64,000 bases of DNA from Mangrovimonas futianensis (GCF_021245805.1 NZ_JAJJNF010000001.1:310001-374000), one strand, 5' to 3'; shown: positions 18,193-28,162, counted from the first letter of the stretch. Notes: generated by a model not told the origin, from the letters alone. Made by a program: numbers and translations.

Positions 18193-20210
18193 TTAATTTT
18201 TACTTTTAACATATTTACTGAGTTAGACTGTAATTCTAACTCAATTTGCTCATCATTTACATTGATTTCAATTGATTTTGGGCTAATTTTTTCTGGAGTT
18301 TCAAATGTGTTTGAATCTGATAATTCCTCGCTTTTTAAAACAACATGTTCGGCTGTATCATGAATAGCTCCATTTTGTATTCCAATTTGAATCTTCTGAC
18401 TCCATTTGGAAGCATTAATGATCTTTATAATCAACTCTCCAGTGTTGCTATCTTTTACGGCTGACGCATACAAATCACCCTCACCTGCGAGCACTTCCCC
18501 ATTTTTTGTAATATGGACCACATCGGTACCAGGGTTATTAGCGAAAAGTTTTTGAACATAATAATTGGGTGTACCATAAGACTCCAAGTTATTAAACCAG
18601 ATCATATCGGGAGCCCATTGAAATGCGTCAATATGAGCCATTAAAGGTGCGTAAGATGTCATTGTTACCACATCTGCATTACGTTCCAAACCAGTCATAA
18701 AAGCAGCTTCAGCAAGTGCGCCTTCCCAATTGTTTTCCTTGGGGCCATCTTCCACATCTTTCGGATGCGCTGCATATTCACCTGCAAAAACTTTTGGTCC
18801 CTTACGGTCATAGCCATCATACCTGGCTGCATTTTCTAAAAACCACTCGGGTGATCGGTAATAGTGTTCATCAACAATTTCAGCATTCATGGCCTTAAGC
18901 TGTTCCCAACCGTACTCGAAATAATCTCCATCAGGAAATGGACCACTACCAGACACAATCACAATCTCTGGATAGACTTCTTTAATCGCTTGATGAAAGA
19001 CTTTATATCGATCTATGTAAACTTCTCCCCATTGTTCATTACCTATTCCTATGTATTTTAAGTTGAATGGTTCAGGATGTCCCATTTCTGCACGCAGTTT
19101 TCCCCATTCTGTAGAAACACTTCCATTGGCAAATTCTATTAAATCCAAAGCATCTTGTACATAGGGATCCAATTCTTCCATAGGGACAAGTTCACCTGTA
19201 TTAAATTGGCAGGCAATCCCGCAACTTAAAATAGGCAATGGTTCTGCACCTAAATCTTCAGAAAGCTGGAAATATTCAAAGAAGCCCAATCCAAAACTTT
19301 GATAATAATCTGGAGTGAATTTGTGCATAAATTCGGTATTCCAACGGTTTACCAATACCTCACGATCTATTATATCTCCAACTGTTTTTTTCCATTGGTA
19401 ACGTCTTTCCAAAGTTCTACCTTCAACGATACAGCCTCCTGGAAATCTCAAAAACCCAGGATTTAAATCAGCTAATAATTGCACTAAGTCTTTTCTCAAC
19501 CCTCTTTCTCTTCCTTTCCATGTATCTTCTGGAAACATGGAAATCATATCCAAATCAATAACTCCTGTACCCTCAAATGTCAATTTAAGCTGCGCTTTTC
19601 CATAAGTTTTTGAGGCAGTTAATTGAGCCTTGTAGTTTTTCCAAGTTTCACCATCGGGAATAATAAATGCTTCACCTAAAACATTTTGAAGTGTATCTAT
19701 TAATTGAACTTGTATTTTTTTGATTTCACCGCTTACTTTTTTGGCATCAAGCGTCAAGTTATATTTCCCATCTTTTTTGACACCCATACCACGGAATCCT
19801 TCATTAATTAATTCGTAGTTCGGTCCTTTCACCTCAACACGAGCATAGCGATGGTTGAAATTTTCACCAGTATATTGAATAGGATTTAAGATCCCAGATT
19901 CATTATTATGACTGTGTTTATTGCTATTTGGTTCACTCCATCCCATTTTTGGCAACAAAAATTCAAACGAGCGATTTTTAATCATTTCAGCATATAACCC
20001 TCCATCTGCGGCAAAGTTGATGTCTTCAAAGAAAATACCATACATGGTTGGTTGGACTTTTATCCCAGTATCACTTAAGTCCACCTGCAAATGAGCCACT
20101 TCTGTAGACCCAGAACCTTTTTCTGGAGTTGCTTCCTGCTCCATGCAACTCAAACAAATCCCAAGAGTTATGGCAATTAAAAACGTGTATTTAAAAAATG
20201 AATGTTTCAT
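18183..20210 (-). CDS. GH51 alpha-L-arabinofuranosidase, periplasmic lipoprotein
   Basis: I take the start at the ATG of 20208-20210 (675 residues) because it gives a clean lipoprotein signal peptide (MKHSFFKYTFLIAITLGICLSC). An upstream in-frame ATG at 20249 would put a hydrophilic extension before it. The N-terminal part (about 30-215) is a carbohydrate-binding-like beta domain. The GH51 barrel shows LRFPGGCIVEG, acid/base GIGNEQWGE (Glu392) and nucleophile FAGEYAAHP (Glu478). It removes terminal alpha-L-arabinofuranosyl groups. The start is 1 nt past the stop of the upstream GH43, so the two are coupled. Family and residues are clear; the linkage preference is not. Confidence 0.92.
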   Translation of the reverse strand: MKHSFFKYTFLIAITLGICLSCMEQEATPEKGSGSTEVAHLQVDLSDTGIKVQPTMYGIFFEDINFAADGGLYAEMIKNRSFEFLLPKMGWSEPNSNKHSHNNESGILNPIQYTGENFNHRYARVEVKGPNYELINEGFRGMGVKKDGKYNLTLDAKKVSGEIKKIQVQLIDTLQNVLGEAFIIPDGETWKNYKAQLTASKTYGKAQLKLTFEGTGVIDLDMISMFPEDTWKGRERGLRKDLVQLLADLNPGFLRFPGGCIVEGRTLERRYQWKKTVGDIIDREVLVNRWNTEFMHKFTPDYYQSFGLGFFEYFQLSEDLGAEPLPILSCGIACQFNTGELVPMEELDPYVQDALDLIEFANGSVSTEWGKLRAEMGHPEPFNLKYIGIGNEQWGEVYIDRYKVFHQAIKEVYPEIVIVSGSGPFPDGDYFEYGWEQLKAMNAEIVDEHYYRSPEWFLENAARYDGYDRKGPKVFAGEYAAHPKDVEDGPKENNWEGALAEAAFMTGLERNADVVTMTSYAPLMAHIDAFQWAPDMIWFNNLESYGTPNYYVQKLFANNPGTDVVHITKNGEVLAGEGDLYASAVKDSNTGELIIKIINASKWSQKIQIGIQNGAIHDTAEHVVLKSEELSDSNTFETPEKISPKSIEINVNDEQIELELQSNSVNMLKVKIKSV

Positions 20211-20211
20211 T

Positions 20212-21213
20212 TTAATAATATTCGAAAATGGGTCTGCCGTTATCATCAAATTTTACTTCCATCACTCGGGCGTGACGGTTTGGATCATATAATGGATCTG
20301 CTATTATTTCTTCCAAAGGTCGCTTATCGGATTTTGGGACAAATTCTGGATCACCAACTGCCTTTTCATAATCTCTAGCGTGGTAAACACTTAATGGTTT
20401 TCCATTCTCATCAACTGTAAAAGAGTTGTGCCCTGGTCCATAAATCCCTTTCTTTTCATTAGTCTGCAAAACAGGATATCTGGATTTCTTCCAAGAATTT
20501 CTATCTAATAAATCGGCATCTTCATCTGCTTCCATAAGTCCCATACAATAACATGCTCCAGTCGCACTTGCAGAAAAAGTGATGTAAATTTTACCGTTGT
20601 TTTTAATGACTGCAGGTCCTTCATTGACCCAAAAATCGATGCGCTCCCAATCGTAATCTGGAGTGGTGAGCATAAACTGGGTGGTTTTTAATTTTATGGG
20701 TGATTCCATTTCAGCCAAATACAAATTAGAAGCAGCAAATTGCCCCCCTGTTTTCTCAGCCCAACAGAAATAGCGCTTTCCATTGTGGTCGAAAACGGTT
20801 CCATCAAGAGAAAAATCGATAAACGTTTTGTTATCTCCATCGGCGGGTTGCATTTGTCCCAGTTCAATCCATTCATCATTTAAAGGATCTTGACCTGAAC
20901 ACTCCAACACATATGGTCTTAGTTTCCAAATATCTTCCTCTTCACTAGCCGCAAAATACACATACCATTTTCCGTCTAAATAATGTATTTCTGGTGCCCA
21001 AATATGGCGGCTCATAGGTCCGCTATCATGCTTTTTCCACACATTAAATGTTTCAGCATCTTGCAATTCATTTATGGTTTTAGCACGTCTGAGTTCAATA
21101 ACGTCATAGGTAGGCACCGAACCTGTGAAATAGTAATAACCATCCGTATGTTTATAAATAAACGGATCGGCACGTTGCAATACAATAAGTTTATTTGATC
21201 GGCTTGTATCCAT
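20212..21213 (-). CDS. Cytoplasmic GH43 alpha-L-arabinofuranosidase (exo-1,5-acting type)
   Basis: This 333-residue five-bladed propeller enzyme has no signal peptide; it begins with MDTSRSNKLIVLQRADPF. The GH43 triad is visible: Asp16 in RADPF, Asp137 in LDGTVFDH and Glu198 in NEGPAV. The pattern (HIWAPEIHYLDGKWYVYF, then IYGPGHNSF) resembles the exo-1,5-alpha-arabinofuranosidase group (GH43 subfamily 26 in my judgement). It is the only glycosidase of the locus predicted to stay in the cytoplasm. It lies 1 nt after the GPH symporter gene, implying that it cleaves the arabino-oligosaccharides that transporter brings in. Confidence 0.85.
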   Translation of the reverse strand: MDTSRSNKLIVLQRADPFIYKHTDGYYYFTGSVPTYDVIELRRAKTINELQDAETFNVWKKHDSGPMSRHIWAPEIHYLDGKWYVYFAASEEEDIWKLRPYVLECSGQDPLNDEWIELGQMQPADGDNKTFIDFSLDGTVFDHNGKRYFCWAEKTGGQFAASNLYLAEMESPIKLKTTQFMLTTPDYDWERIDFWVNEGPAVIKNNGKIYITFSASATGACYCMGLMEADEDADLLDRNSWKKSRYPVLQTNEKKGIYGPGHNSFTVDENGKPLSVYHARDYEKAVGDPEFVPKSDKRPLEEIIADPLYDPNRHARVMEVKFDDNGRPIFEYY

Positions 21214-21214
21214 T

Positions 21215-22555
21215 TTAAATATTCAATTTTGCTTTGATTGTTTCGTAATATGAATCGGTAATTTTGTATCGGAACATCAATAATCCCATTATCACATGGA
21301 AGACTCCCGGAATAATCGTTAACATGAGGGCAATACCAACCAATGCTGTTTCGCTTTGTACTGTATCAGGAATGTATCCAAAGAAATCTAACAAATATCC
21401 AACGGCTGCTCCCGCGATTCCCATTCCAAATTTTTGAGCGAATGAAATGCCTCCAAAAGATAATCCAGATACCCGTTTACCCGTTTCTGCATGTCCATAA
21501 TCCACTGCTTCTGCAATGGCAGACCAGAAAACAGGCGCATGTAAATCGACTACAAATGATAAGATGAAATATAAAATATAGGCCAACATCATATCACCGG
21601 GTTTAATCATAAAAAACATAATCACACTAATAACACCCACTGCCAATTGGGTATATTTAAACATCTTGACTTTACAATAATGCTTGGTAATCAAAGTGGA
21701 TACAGGCATCGCCAATATAGCTGCTGCAACGCCCGTTCCCATAAACGTTGATTGCACGCTGGCATCACCACCCAGAAAATATTTAGCGTAAAAAATAGCT
21801 ACCGAACCACGAATTACATAACCCACGGTCCCTGTGAAACAAACCCCAAACAGCAATGTCCATTGTCCGTTTTTAATCAATAATTTAAATTGCTCCAATA
21901 GCGGTTTGTCATCTACTTTATGCTCTACACGTTCTCTGGTTGTAAAGAAGCTAAAAAGGAATAACAGGGTTCCCATGAGGGCCATGATTCCCATTGCTAA
22001 TTGATAACCTCTAGCCAAGTCATTTTTTCCTAGTTTTTCTGCTAAAATTGGCACTACAATTGACACTAAAAAGGCGGCAATCTTTGCAAAAAATAATCGG
22101 TATCCATTAGCCGATAATTTTTCTTGTGGGTCACTGGTCAAAACACTAATTAATGAGATATAGGGAATTGTCACAGATGTGAACATGATGGTCACAAAAA
22201 TATAGGTGATGTAAGCATAAATAAGCTTTCCTGTATAATCAAAACCTGGGGTGGTAAACGTCAAAAAAACGGAAATACCAAACGGGACTGATAGATAAAG
22301 AAAATAGTGTCTATACCTTCCCCATTTGGTTGTAAACTTATCAGTAATCAATCCCATTAACGGGTCTGTAATGGCGTCTATCAATCGAACCAAAAGGAAT
22401 AATACCGCCATGTCCTTTGGTTTCAACCCATACACATCGGTATAAAAGAAGGTGATGATTAAGAACATTGAAGAAATTACAACGTTTACTGCTGCATCGC
22501 CTGAACCATATCCTATTTTTTCAAGGATGCTTAATTTTTGATTATCTGATTTCAT
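21215..22555 (-). CDS. GPH-family (MelB-like) glycoside/cation symporter
   Basis: This 446-residue protein has about 12 membrane helices. It carries glycoside-pentoside-hexuronide signatures: EKIGYGSGDAAVNVVISS, DAITDPLMGLITDKFTTKWGRYRHY (the conserved D-x-x-x-DP loop and WGRYR) and the later DYGHAETGKRVSGLSF. Family members import disaccharides or glycosides with H+ or Na+. Placed 1 nt before a cytoplasmic GH43, it most likely imports short arabino-oligosaccharides, in parallel with the SSS symporter for the free sugar. Confidence 0.87.
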   Translation of the reverse strand: MKSDNQKLSILEKIGYGSGDAAVNVVISSMFLIITFFYTDVYGLKPKDMAVLFLLVRLIDAITDPLMGLITDKFTTKWGRYRHYFLYLSVPFGISVFLTFTTPGFDYTGKLIYAYITYIFVTIMFTSVTIPYISLISVLTSDPQEKLSANGYRLFFAKIAAFLVSIVVPILAEKLGKNDLARGYQLAMGIMALMGTLLFLFSFFTTRERVEHKVDDKPLLEQFKLLIKNGQWTLLFGVCFTGTVGYVIRGSVAIFYAKYFLGGDASVQSTFMGTGVAAAILAMPVSTLITKHYCKVKMFKYTQLAVGVISVIMFFMIKPGDMMLAYILYFILSFVVDLHAPVFWSAIAEAVDYGHAETGKRVSGLSFGGISFAQKFGMGIAGAAVGYLLDFFGYIPDTVQSETALVGIALMLTIIPGVFHVIMGLLMFRYKITDSYYETIKAKLNI

Positions 22556-22585
22556 ATATAGTCTTCAACTCTAGGCTGAAATGAA

Positions 22586-24553
22586 TTAGTTATTGTTTTT
22601 TGTTTCCGGCAACCAAACCTTCATTTTGTTTACGCCACGATTTGACCAAGTATAATAAGGAATTGCTTTTAATTGATCATTTGAAATGGTATTGACACCT
22701 TCTAAGATATCTTCTTTTTGAACTGAAAATTGGTCATTTGCTGACACTGAAATAGTATCGAAATTTGGGTTATCCACTTCTTCTACTGCATATACTAAAG
22801 GACCATACTCCAGAGATAATTTACCTCTATCTTCTTCCACGTTTTCATTTGCTTTTACGGCACGAACTTCCATTGGGAAATGGATTTCAATGGCATCATC
22901 TGCACTCCAGTTTCTTGTAACTTCTAAATAACCATCCTGAATAGCTGTTTCTACCTTTTCTCCATTGATGGATAAAGTAGGTTGTGATTCATAAGAATTT
23001 GCATAAGAATATAAATCACTTGGCAACACTTCATTTCTACTCCAACCAGGCACACGGAATTTTACTTTTACTTCAAAGTCTGCTTCAACAGTCATGTTTA
23101 CCGTTCCATTCCATGGATAGGATGTGCTTTGGGTAACTTTAACAGCTTTTCCATTTAAATCTATTTCGGCTTCATTGGATGCATATAAATTCACGTAAAC
23201 CGAATTATTTCCTTTCGAATAAATCAAACCAGGAATAGATGGCACAAAACGAATCACGTTAGTAGGACAACACGAACAATCAAACCAAGCTTGACGCGTA
23301 CATGAACCACGATTGGATTTGTAAACTCCATCAGACTCCAAGGCATTTGGATAGAAAAAGTTGGTGCCTTCTAATGACAAACCAGAAATTAAACCGTTGT
23401 ATAACGTTCTTTCGATAACATCAAAATATTTAACGTCACCATACAAATTGTGCATTCTGTGATTCCAATACACATCGCCTATGGCTGCGCAAGTTTCATT
23501 ATAAGCTGTTAGGTTAGGTAGTTCATAATTAGCCCCAAACTGTTCGCCGTCATGTTTTGCTCCAATACCTCCCGTGATATACATTTTTTTGGATACCATA
23601 TTGTTCCATAATTTGTTTACTGCTGCTTCATATAAACTATCATTCTGGATAGCAGCAATATCTGTCATGGCTGCATACATATAAACGGCTCTTACCGAAT
23701 GACCAACAACTTCTTCCTGTTGGATTACAGGAATACTATCTTGAGAATAAGGCCCAAATAAGTCATGATTTTCAGGGTTTCCACGATTATCCAAAAAGTA
23801 TTTAGCTAAATTGATGTATTCTTCATTTCCAGTAATCTGATATAACTTTATTAAACCAGACTCTATAATTTGATGTCCCGGAACAGCCTTTATTTTTCCT
23901 TCCTCATCACCGAAGGTTTTCACCATTAAATCAGCATTTTTTATTGCTATATCCAAAAAGTTTCTTTTCCCTGTTGCTCGGTAATGAACTGCAGCTGCTT
24001 CATACAAATGACCCGCATTGTATAACTCATGACTCATAAATAACCCATCCCAACGTTCCCCTTTAGGAGTTTGAACCCAAGTTGCAGGGGGTTTTGCAGG
24101 GTCAATGGTTCGCCATGTGGTTAGGTAACCATCCTTTTCTTGACCTACTTTTATAATAGAAACCAAGGAATCTACCAAGGTTTCCAATTCCTTATTTGGT
24201 GCACTAATTAAAGAATTGGATGCTCCTTCTATAATTTTATAGACGTCTGTATCATCAAACGGCATTTCTCCTCTTACTTCACCTTTCATTTGACCTCCTG
24301 CTATCAAAAAATTATCAAACCGCCCTTCTTCTTCACATTTTGCAATGGCATAGTCTATGGTTTTTTCTTGAACCCGTTTAATGATGGGCAACCAAAAATC
24401 ATCAGTTACTTTGACATGCTGAATGTCGACAGGTTCAATGGGATACCCCATACCGGAACCCGGTTCCTCTACTTTTGTAACCTGAGTCTCAGTATTGCAA
24501 TTGAATATCAATAAGGAAACTCCAAAAATCAATATTTGATTTATTCTTTTCAT
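22586..24553 (-). CDS. GH127 beta-L-arabinofuranosidase, lipoprotein
   Basis: The 655-residue protein has a lipobox at LIFNC (Cys19). The alpha/alpha barrel of the former DUF1680 family follows, with VKVTDDFWLPIIKRV near the start. The zinc/catalytic set is present: Glu353 and Cys355 in NETCAAIGDVYW, and Cys428-Cys429 in the CSCCP motif, matching the Glu plus three Cys of the Bifidobacterium enzyme. A C-terminal beta domain completes it. GH127 cleaves beta-L-arabinofuranosides, which cap plant hydroxyproline-rich glycoproteins and pectic side chains. The start overlaps the GH88 stop by 1 nt. Related family GH146 is a possible alternative. Confidence 0.9.
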   Translation of the reverse strand: MKRINQILIFGVSLLIFNCNTETQVTKVEEPGSGMGYPIEPVDIQHVKVTDDFWLPIIKRVQEKTIDYAIAKCEEEGRFDNFLIAGGQMKGEVRGEMPFDDTDVYKIIEGASNSLISAPNKELETLVDSLVSIIKVGQEKDGYLTTWRTIDPAKPPATWVQTPKGERWDGLFMSHELYNAGHLYEAAAVHYRATGKRNFLDIAIKNADLMVKTFGDEEGKIKAVPGHQIIESGLIKLYQITGNEEYINLAKYFLDNRGNPENHDLFGPYSQDSIPVIQQEEVVGHSVRAVYMYAAMTDIAAIQNDSLYEAAVNKLWNNMVSKKMYITGGIGAKHDGEQFGANYELPNLTAYNETCAAIGDVYWNHRMHNLYGDVKYFDVIERTLYNGLISGLSLEGTNFFYPNALESDGVYKSNRGSCTRQAWFDCSCCPTNVIRFVPSIPGLIYSKGNNSVYVNLYASNEAEIDLNGKAVKVTQSTSYPWNGTVNMTVEADFEVKVKFRVPGWSRNEVLPSDLYSYANSYESQPTLSINGEKVETAIQDGYLEVTRNWSADDAIEIHFPMEVRAVKANENVEEDRGKLSLEYGPLVYAVEEVDNPNFDTISVSANDQFSVQKEDILEGVNTISNDQLKAIPYYTWSNRGVNKMKVWLPETKNNN

Positions 24554-25794
24554 TAAGAATTATTTCTTCTGTTTGTATTTAATTCCTTGTATCTTATCAT
24601 GGCTTCAACAAAATAGTAATCGCCGTAAGTCAAAGGCACATCTATTTCACTATTATTGGGTAAATCACCTACCCCATGTTTTAAAAGAAACCCGCCATTT
24701 TTTCCTTTCTGAGCCAAATAATGTGGTGTCATCAAGTTTTTCAAAATTCTTTCAGCACTTTGATAATAGGTTTCTGATTTTCCTTCATCGGAAAAGGTAC
24801 TGAGTTCCAAAAATGCGGAAGCCATGATAGCAGCAGCCGATGAATCCCTATAAGTGTTTGGAATTTTCGGTGCATCATAATCCCAATAAGGTATTTGATC
24901 ATCGGGAAGATTTGAATGAGTTAAAATAAACTCCGCAATTTGTTGTGCTTGATTTAGATATTTTGGGTCCTGTGTAAAACGATACATAACAACATACCCA
25001 TACAATCCCCAAGCTTGACCTCTAGCCCATGCTGAAGAATCAGAAGCTCCTTGTCTTGTTATTTGAGCTTTGACATCTCCCGTTGCTTCGTCATAGATAA
25101 CTTCATGATAAGAACTATAATCCTCTCTAAAATGATTTCTCAAAGTTTTGTCAGCATGTTTTACAGCTATATCATAATAGGTACTATCTTGAGTATATTC
25201 TGTAGCCCAAAATAACATTTCTAAATTCATCATGTTATCAATTATGACCACTAAATCATCTTCTCCTGCCCTATTCCAAGGCGCACTATCCCAAGACCTA
25301 ATTGCTTGAACGGTATCATTATATCGTGTCACTAAGGATTTAGCACTATTCAATAATATGTCTTGATATTCTGGGTTAGGTTGTAACCTATTGGCATTTC
25401 CAAAACTGCAATACATCATAAAGCCTAAATCGTGGGTTGATTTGTTATATTGCTCTCGTTTCAAATCGGCCATAAATGAAATGGCTTCTTCTTTTAGTTT
25501 GGGAGCATCAATAGCTTCATCTAGGTAGAGTAAAGTTCCCGGATAAAAACCACTACACCACCAACCTGAATCACTGGTAACCAAACTATCATTTTGGAAG
25601 GTCCTAGGGTAAACCCCTGGTTCAACTTGTTGACTTAGGTAAGAATATTGTTCTACAGCCAACTGTAGGGTACTGTCAATAGCTACAAGAAAGTCATTTT
25701 CTTTGGGAACCTGCAAACTACTTTGTTCCTTTTGTTTGCAAGAAACTACCCAAAGACATATTAAACTTCCTATAATAATTTTGCTAAAATTCAT
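24553..25794 (-). CDS. GH88 unsaturated glucuronyl hydrolase, lipoprotein
   Basis: The 413-residue protein has a lipobox at WVVSC (Cys19) and an (alpha/alpha)6 barrel. The two catalytic aspartates of the family appear as THDLGF (Asp122) and IIDNMMN (Asp186). SSAWARGQAWGLYGY, YRDSSAAAIMASAFLEL and the closing IDVPLTYGDYYFVEA are diagnostic of GH88. The enzyme removes 4,5-unsaturated uronic acid left by polysaccharide lyases. Its neighbour upstream is a BNR_4 propeller protein of a fold shared by several lyases, so the two may act in sequence. GH105 is a relative but the HDLGF/NMMN pattern favours GH88. Confidence 0.88.
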   Translation of the reverse strand: MNFSKIIIGSLICLWVVSCKQKEQSSLQVPKENDFLVAIDSTLQLAVEQYSYLSQQVEPGVYPRTFQNDSLVTSDSGWWCSGFYPGTLLYLDEAIDAPKLKEEAISFMADLKREQYNKSTHDLGFMMYCSFGNANRLQPNPEYQDILLNSAKSLVTRYNDTVQAIRSWDSAPWNRAGEDDLVVIIDNMMNLEMLFWATEYTQDSTYYDIAVKHADKTLRNHFREDYSSYHEVIYDEATGDVKAQITRQGASDSSAWARGQAWGLYGYVVMYRFTQDPKYLNQAQQIAEFILTHSNLPDDQIPYWDYDAPKIPNTYRDSSAAAIMASAFLELSTFSDEGKSETYYQSAERILKNLMTPHYLAQKGKNGGFLLKHGVGDLPNNSEIDVPLTYGDYYFVEAMIRYKELNTNRRNNS

Positions 25795-25809
25795 TCTTAT
25801 TTTGTCCTA

Positions 25810-27120
25810 TTAATTATCTCTAAATTCAACAATGTAAATTGGCTGCGGATCTATTTTATCTAGACCTTCACCGTCAATTTGGGATACTTTTTGCGAAAAC
25901 ACATGGATTTCATTTTTGGTTTTCCATTGATTTACATCGTAATTTGGTTCCCATTGACCAACTTCTATATTTGAAATATCGCTTAATTCCCAATTAACTT
26001 TATTCAAATTCGTCTTGGCAAGGGTCATTCTATTACCCATCTCCTCATCTCTAAACAAAACGTAAACACCCTGGTCACCTACTAAAATTTTTGGTCGGGA
26101 CAACGGAATCCTTTTAGTTCCTCCACCAGTCAAACTAAAAGCCGTTTTGTGGAAGTCGGTATCCATTAAATGCCAATTATCATCTTTGTGATAAACCACC
26201 TTATATTGCGGTGTGCCTCCTTGCAAGCTCCAATAAGAAGCAATAAAAGGATTTCCTTCTGAATCTGTATCCATGGAAGTCTGATTAATCAAATTACTTC
26301 CCTGGGGGATATAACAAGCCACTTCTGCAGTTTCTTTGATTATAGGAATTTGATATTTCTCACCATTTGATTTTTCCCAAGTAAGGCCATTATCGGTTGA
26401 TATCGCATAACATAAATCATGATTAGTACCCACATCCCATGTTTCCCGCCACACCCTTGAAAGATGAATGTTTCCTAATTTATCTATAGTAGTTTGCCAA
26501 TAGGCATTTCTTGCATCTTCTCCACTTATTAAATCGTTCTGAATTTGTTTCCATTCTTTTGACTTTGGATTGTACAAATTCATTACCAGATTGCCATTTC
26601 CAGATTCACCAGAACGATATAAAAACAATAATTTACCGTTTGGCAAATTGTGAAACTCTGGATACGTAACCGAAGATTCTAGTAAACCGGTCATCTCTAA
26701 TTCTTCAGATAACTCAATTCCCAAAGGATCTATACTTTTTGCATATCTCAAGGGAGAGTTATGTTGATCCCAACTAACATGCAAGTAACCAGCATTATCT
26801 ATAGCTATGCTGATACTGTTGTGGGCATCTTGAATATTCCCTTTATATTGTGTGATGTGTTTTAGCCACTTATTAGTTCCCAAGGAACGTTTGGCTAATA
26901 CCATGTAACCTTCTTGATTGTAATAAGCTGTAAATTGAAATTCGTTATTAGAGGTTAAGGCTTGATTTCTAAAGATGACTGTATTTATGGAATTTCCGCT
27001 CCAACCAAGCCCTACTTTTGATGAAGCAATTGATTGAGAAAAACCTACACTTTCACCTAGAAATAAGCCAATATAGATACTTAATAATATGAGTTTGTAT
27101 GTCTGTTTTTCAAATTTCAT
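25810..27120 (-). CDS. BNR_4 beta-propeller protein, possible uronate-linked lyase or glycosidase
   Basis: I place the start at ATG 27118-27120 (436 residues), which gives a standard signal peptide (MKFEKQTYKLILLSIYIGLF); the frame is open to an ATG at 27162. The mature part is a seven-bladed propeller with the BNR_4 pattern. It shows DAHNSISIAID, GYLHVSWDQHNSPLRYAKS, VTYPEFHNLPNGKLLFLYRSG and NHDLCYAISTDNGLTWEKS. These hold the two His, Arg and Tyr positions used by propeller lyases of PL24, PL25 and PL27 and by GH145. Those families act on rhamnose-glucuronate bonds in ulvan or arabinogalactan. It sits 15 nt upstream of GH88. I cannot assign it to one family. Confidence 0.7.
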   Translation of the reverse strand: MKFEKQTYKLILLSIYIGLFLGESVGFSQSIASSKVGLGWSGNSINTVIFRNQALTSNNEFQFTAYYNQEGYMVLAKRSLGTNKWLKHITQYKGNIQDAHNSISIAIDNAGYLHVSWDQHNSPLRYAKSIDPLGIELSEELEMTGLLESSVTYPEFHNLPNGKLLFLYRSGESGNGNLVMNLYNPKSKEWKQIQNDLISGEDARNAYWQTTIDKLGNIHLSRVWRETWDVGTNHDLCYAISTDNGLTWEKSNGEKYQIPIIKETAEVACYIPQGSNLINQTSMDTDSEGNPFIASYWSLQGGTPQYKVVYHKDDNWHLMDTDFHKTAFSLTGGGTKRIPLSRPKILVGDQGVYVLFRDEEMGNRMTLAKTNLNKVNWELSDISNIEVGQWEPNYDVNQWKTKNEIHVFSQKVSQIDGEGLDKIDPQPIYIVEFRDN

Positions 27121-27171
27121 TTGGTTATTTATAGCATATTTTTCATCCAAAAAAAACATCAAGTATAAATA

Positions 27172-28158
27172 TTACTCCATTGGCTTTAAAGTTGGCCAGC
27201 CATCAACCCAGGTAATTTCTTTGACTATTAATTTTGGCAATCCTTTGTCATGGGCATCATACCCATGCATAAAATTATAGTCCTTCCCTTCAAAGGTAAA
27301 AACACTGTTATGGCCTACCCCATACCAATTTTTATTGCCCTCAATTACTAAAGAGCCACCACCTTCATTAAGTGGTTTCCCTTCTTGATCCAGATATGGA
27401 CCAGTTACCGATTTTGAACGACCTACCACTAATTTGTAGGTGCTATTTTCTCCTCTGCAGCAGTAATCCCATGACAAAAACAGATAATAATAGGCTCCCT
27501 TTTTGAAGATAAAAGGCCCTTCTAAGGCAGCATCTCCTGCATCGGCATCTGGAATTTCAGGACTACGCTCCCTACTTGCTATAGGATACCATTCCTCGGG
27601 TTGTGCCATGGTTTTCAAATCTGGATTCAGTTTGACCATCTTCAACCCACTCCAAAAAGAACCAAAAGACATCCATGGCGTTCCATTTTCATCAAAAATT
27701 AAATTAGGGTCAATGGCATTCCACATATCTCTATTTGGCACTGATTGAATTACTATACCTTGATCTTCCCATTGATAATTAGGATCTTTAGGATTTAACG
27801 TTTTATTAGTTACTAAACCAATAGCCGAAGTGTTTTTACCAAAGGCCGAAATAGAGTAATACAAATAATATGTTCCGTTGTGGTGGGTTATATCTGGAGC
27901 CCAAATATGCCCGTTGAATCCAGGCGCAACTTCTTTGGCCCACTTGGGACTCTCAGCAAAGACAGGATCTCCCTGTTTCCAACTTTTTAAATCTTTGGAA
28001 GTAAAACTTGTAATACCTGGTCCAGTACAAAACAAATAATAGGTATCTCCTTGTTTAGCCACAACTGGATCGTGGGTAATAGGCTTGTCAGTTTGGGCGC
28101 AAGAACATAATGACACCAAAGCCAACAACACTGTTAAATAATACTTACCTTTTTTCAT
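27172..28158 (-). CDS. GH43 endo-alpha-1,5-L-arabinanase, lipoprotein
   Basis: This 328-residue protein has a lipobox at SLCSC (Cys20) and a five-bladed propeller. The GH43 triad is Asp30 (THDPVV), Asp150 (NAIDPNLIFD) and Glu213 (ALEGPF). GHIWAPDITHHNGTYYLYYSIS, SFGSFWSG, the YCCRG motif and WYGVGHNSVF are those of endo-arabinanases. It cuts the alpha-1,5 arabinan backbone. It stands 4 nt downstream of another GH43. Confidence 0.88.
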   Translation of the reverse strand: MKKGKYYLTVLLALVSLCSCAQTDKPITHDPVVAKQGDTYYLFCTGPGITSFTSKDLKSWKQGDPVFAESPKWAKEVAPGFNGHIWAPDITHHNGTYYLYYSISAFGKNTSAIGLVTNKTLNPKDPNYQWEDQGIVIQSVPNRDMWNAIDPNLIFDENGTPWMSFGSFWSGLKMVKLNPDLKTMAQPEEWYPIASRERSPEIPDADAGDAALEGPFIFKKGAYYYLFLSWDYCCRGENSTYKLVVGRSKSVTGPYLDQEGKPLNEGGGSLVIEGNKNWYGVGHNSVFTFEGKDYNFMHGYDAHDKGLPKLIVKEITWVDGWPTLKPME

Positions 28159-28162
28159 GATT

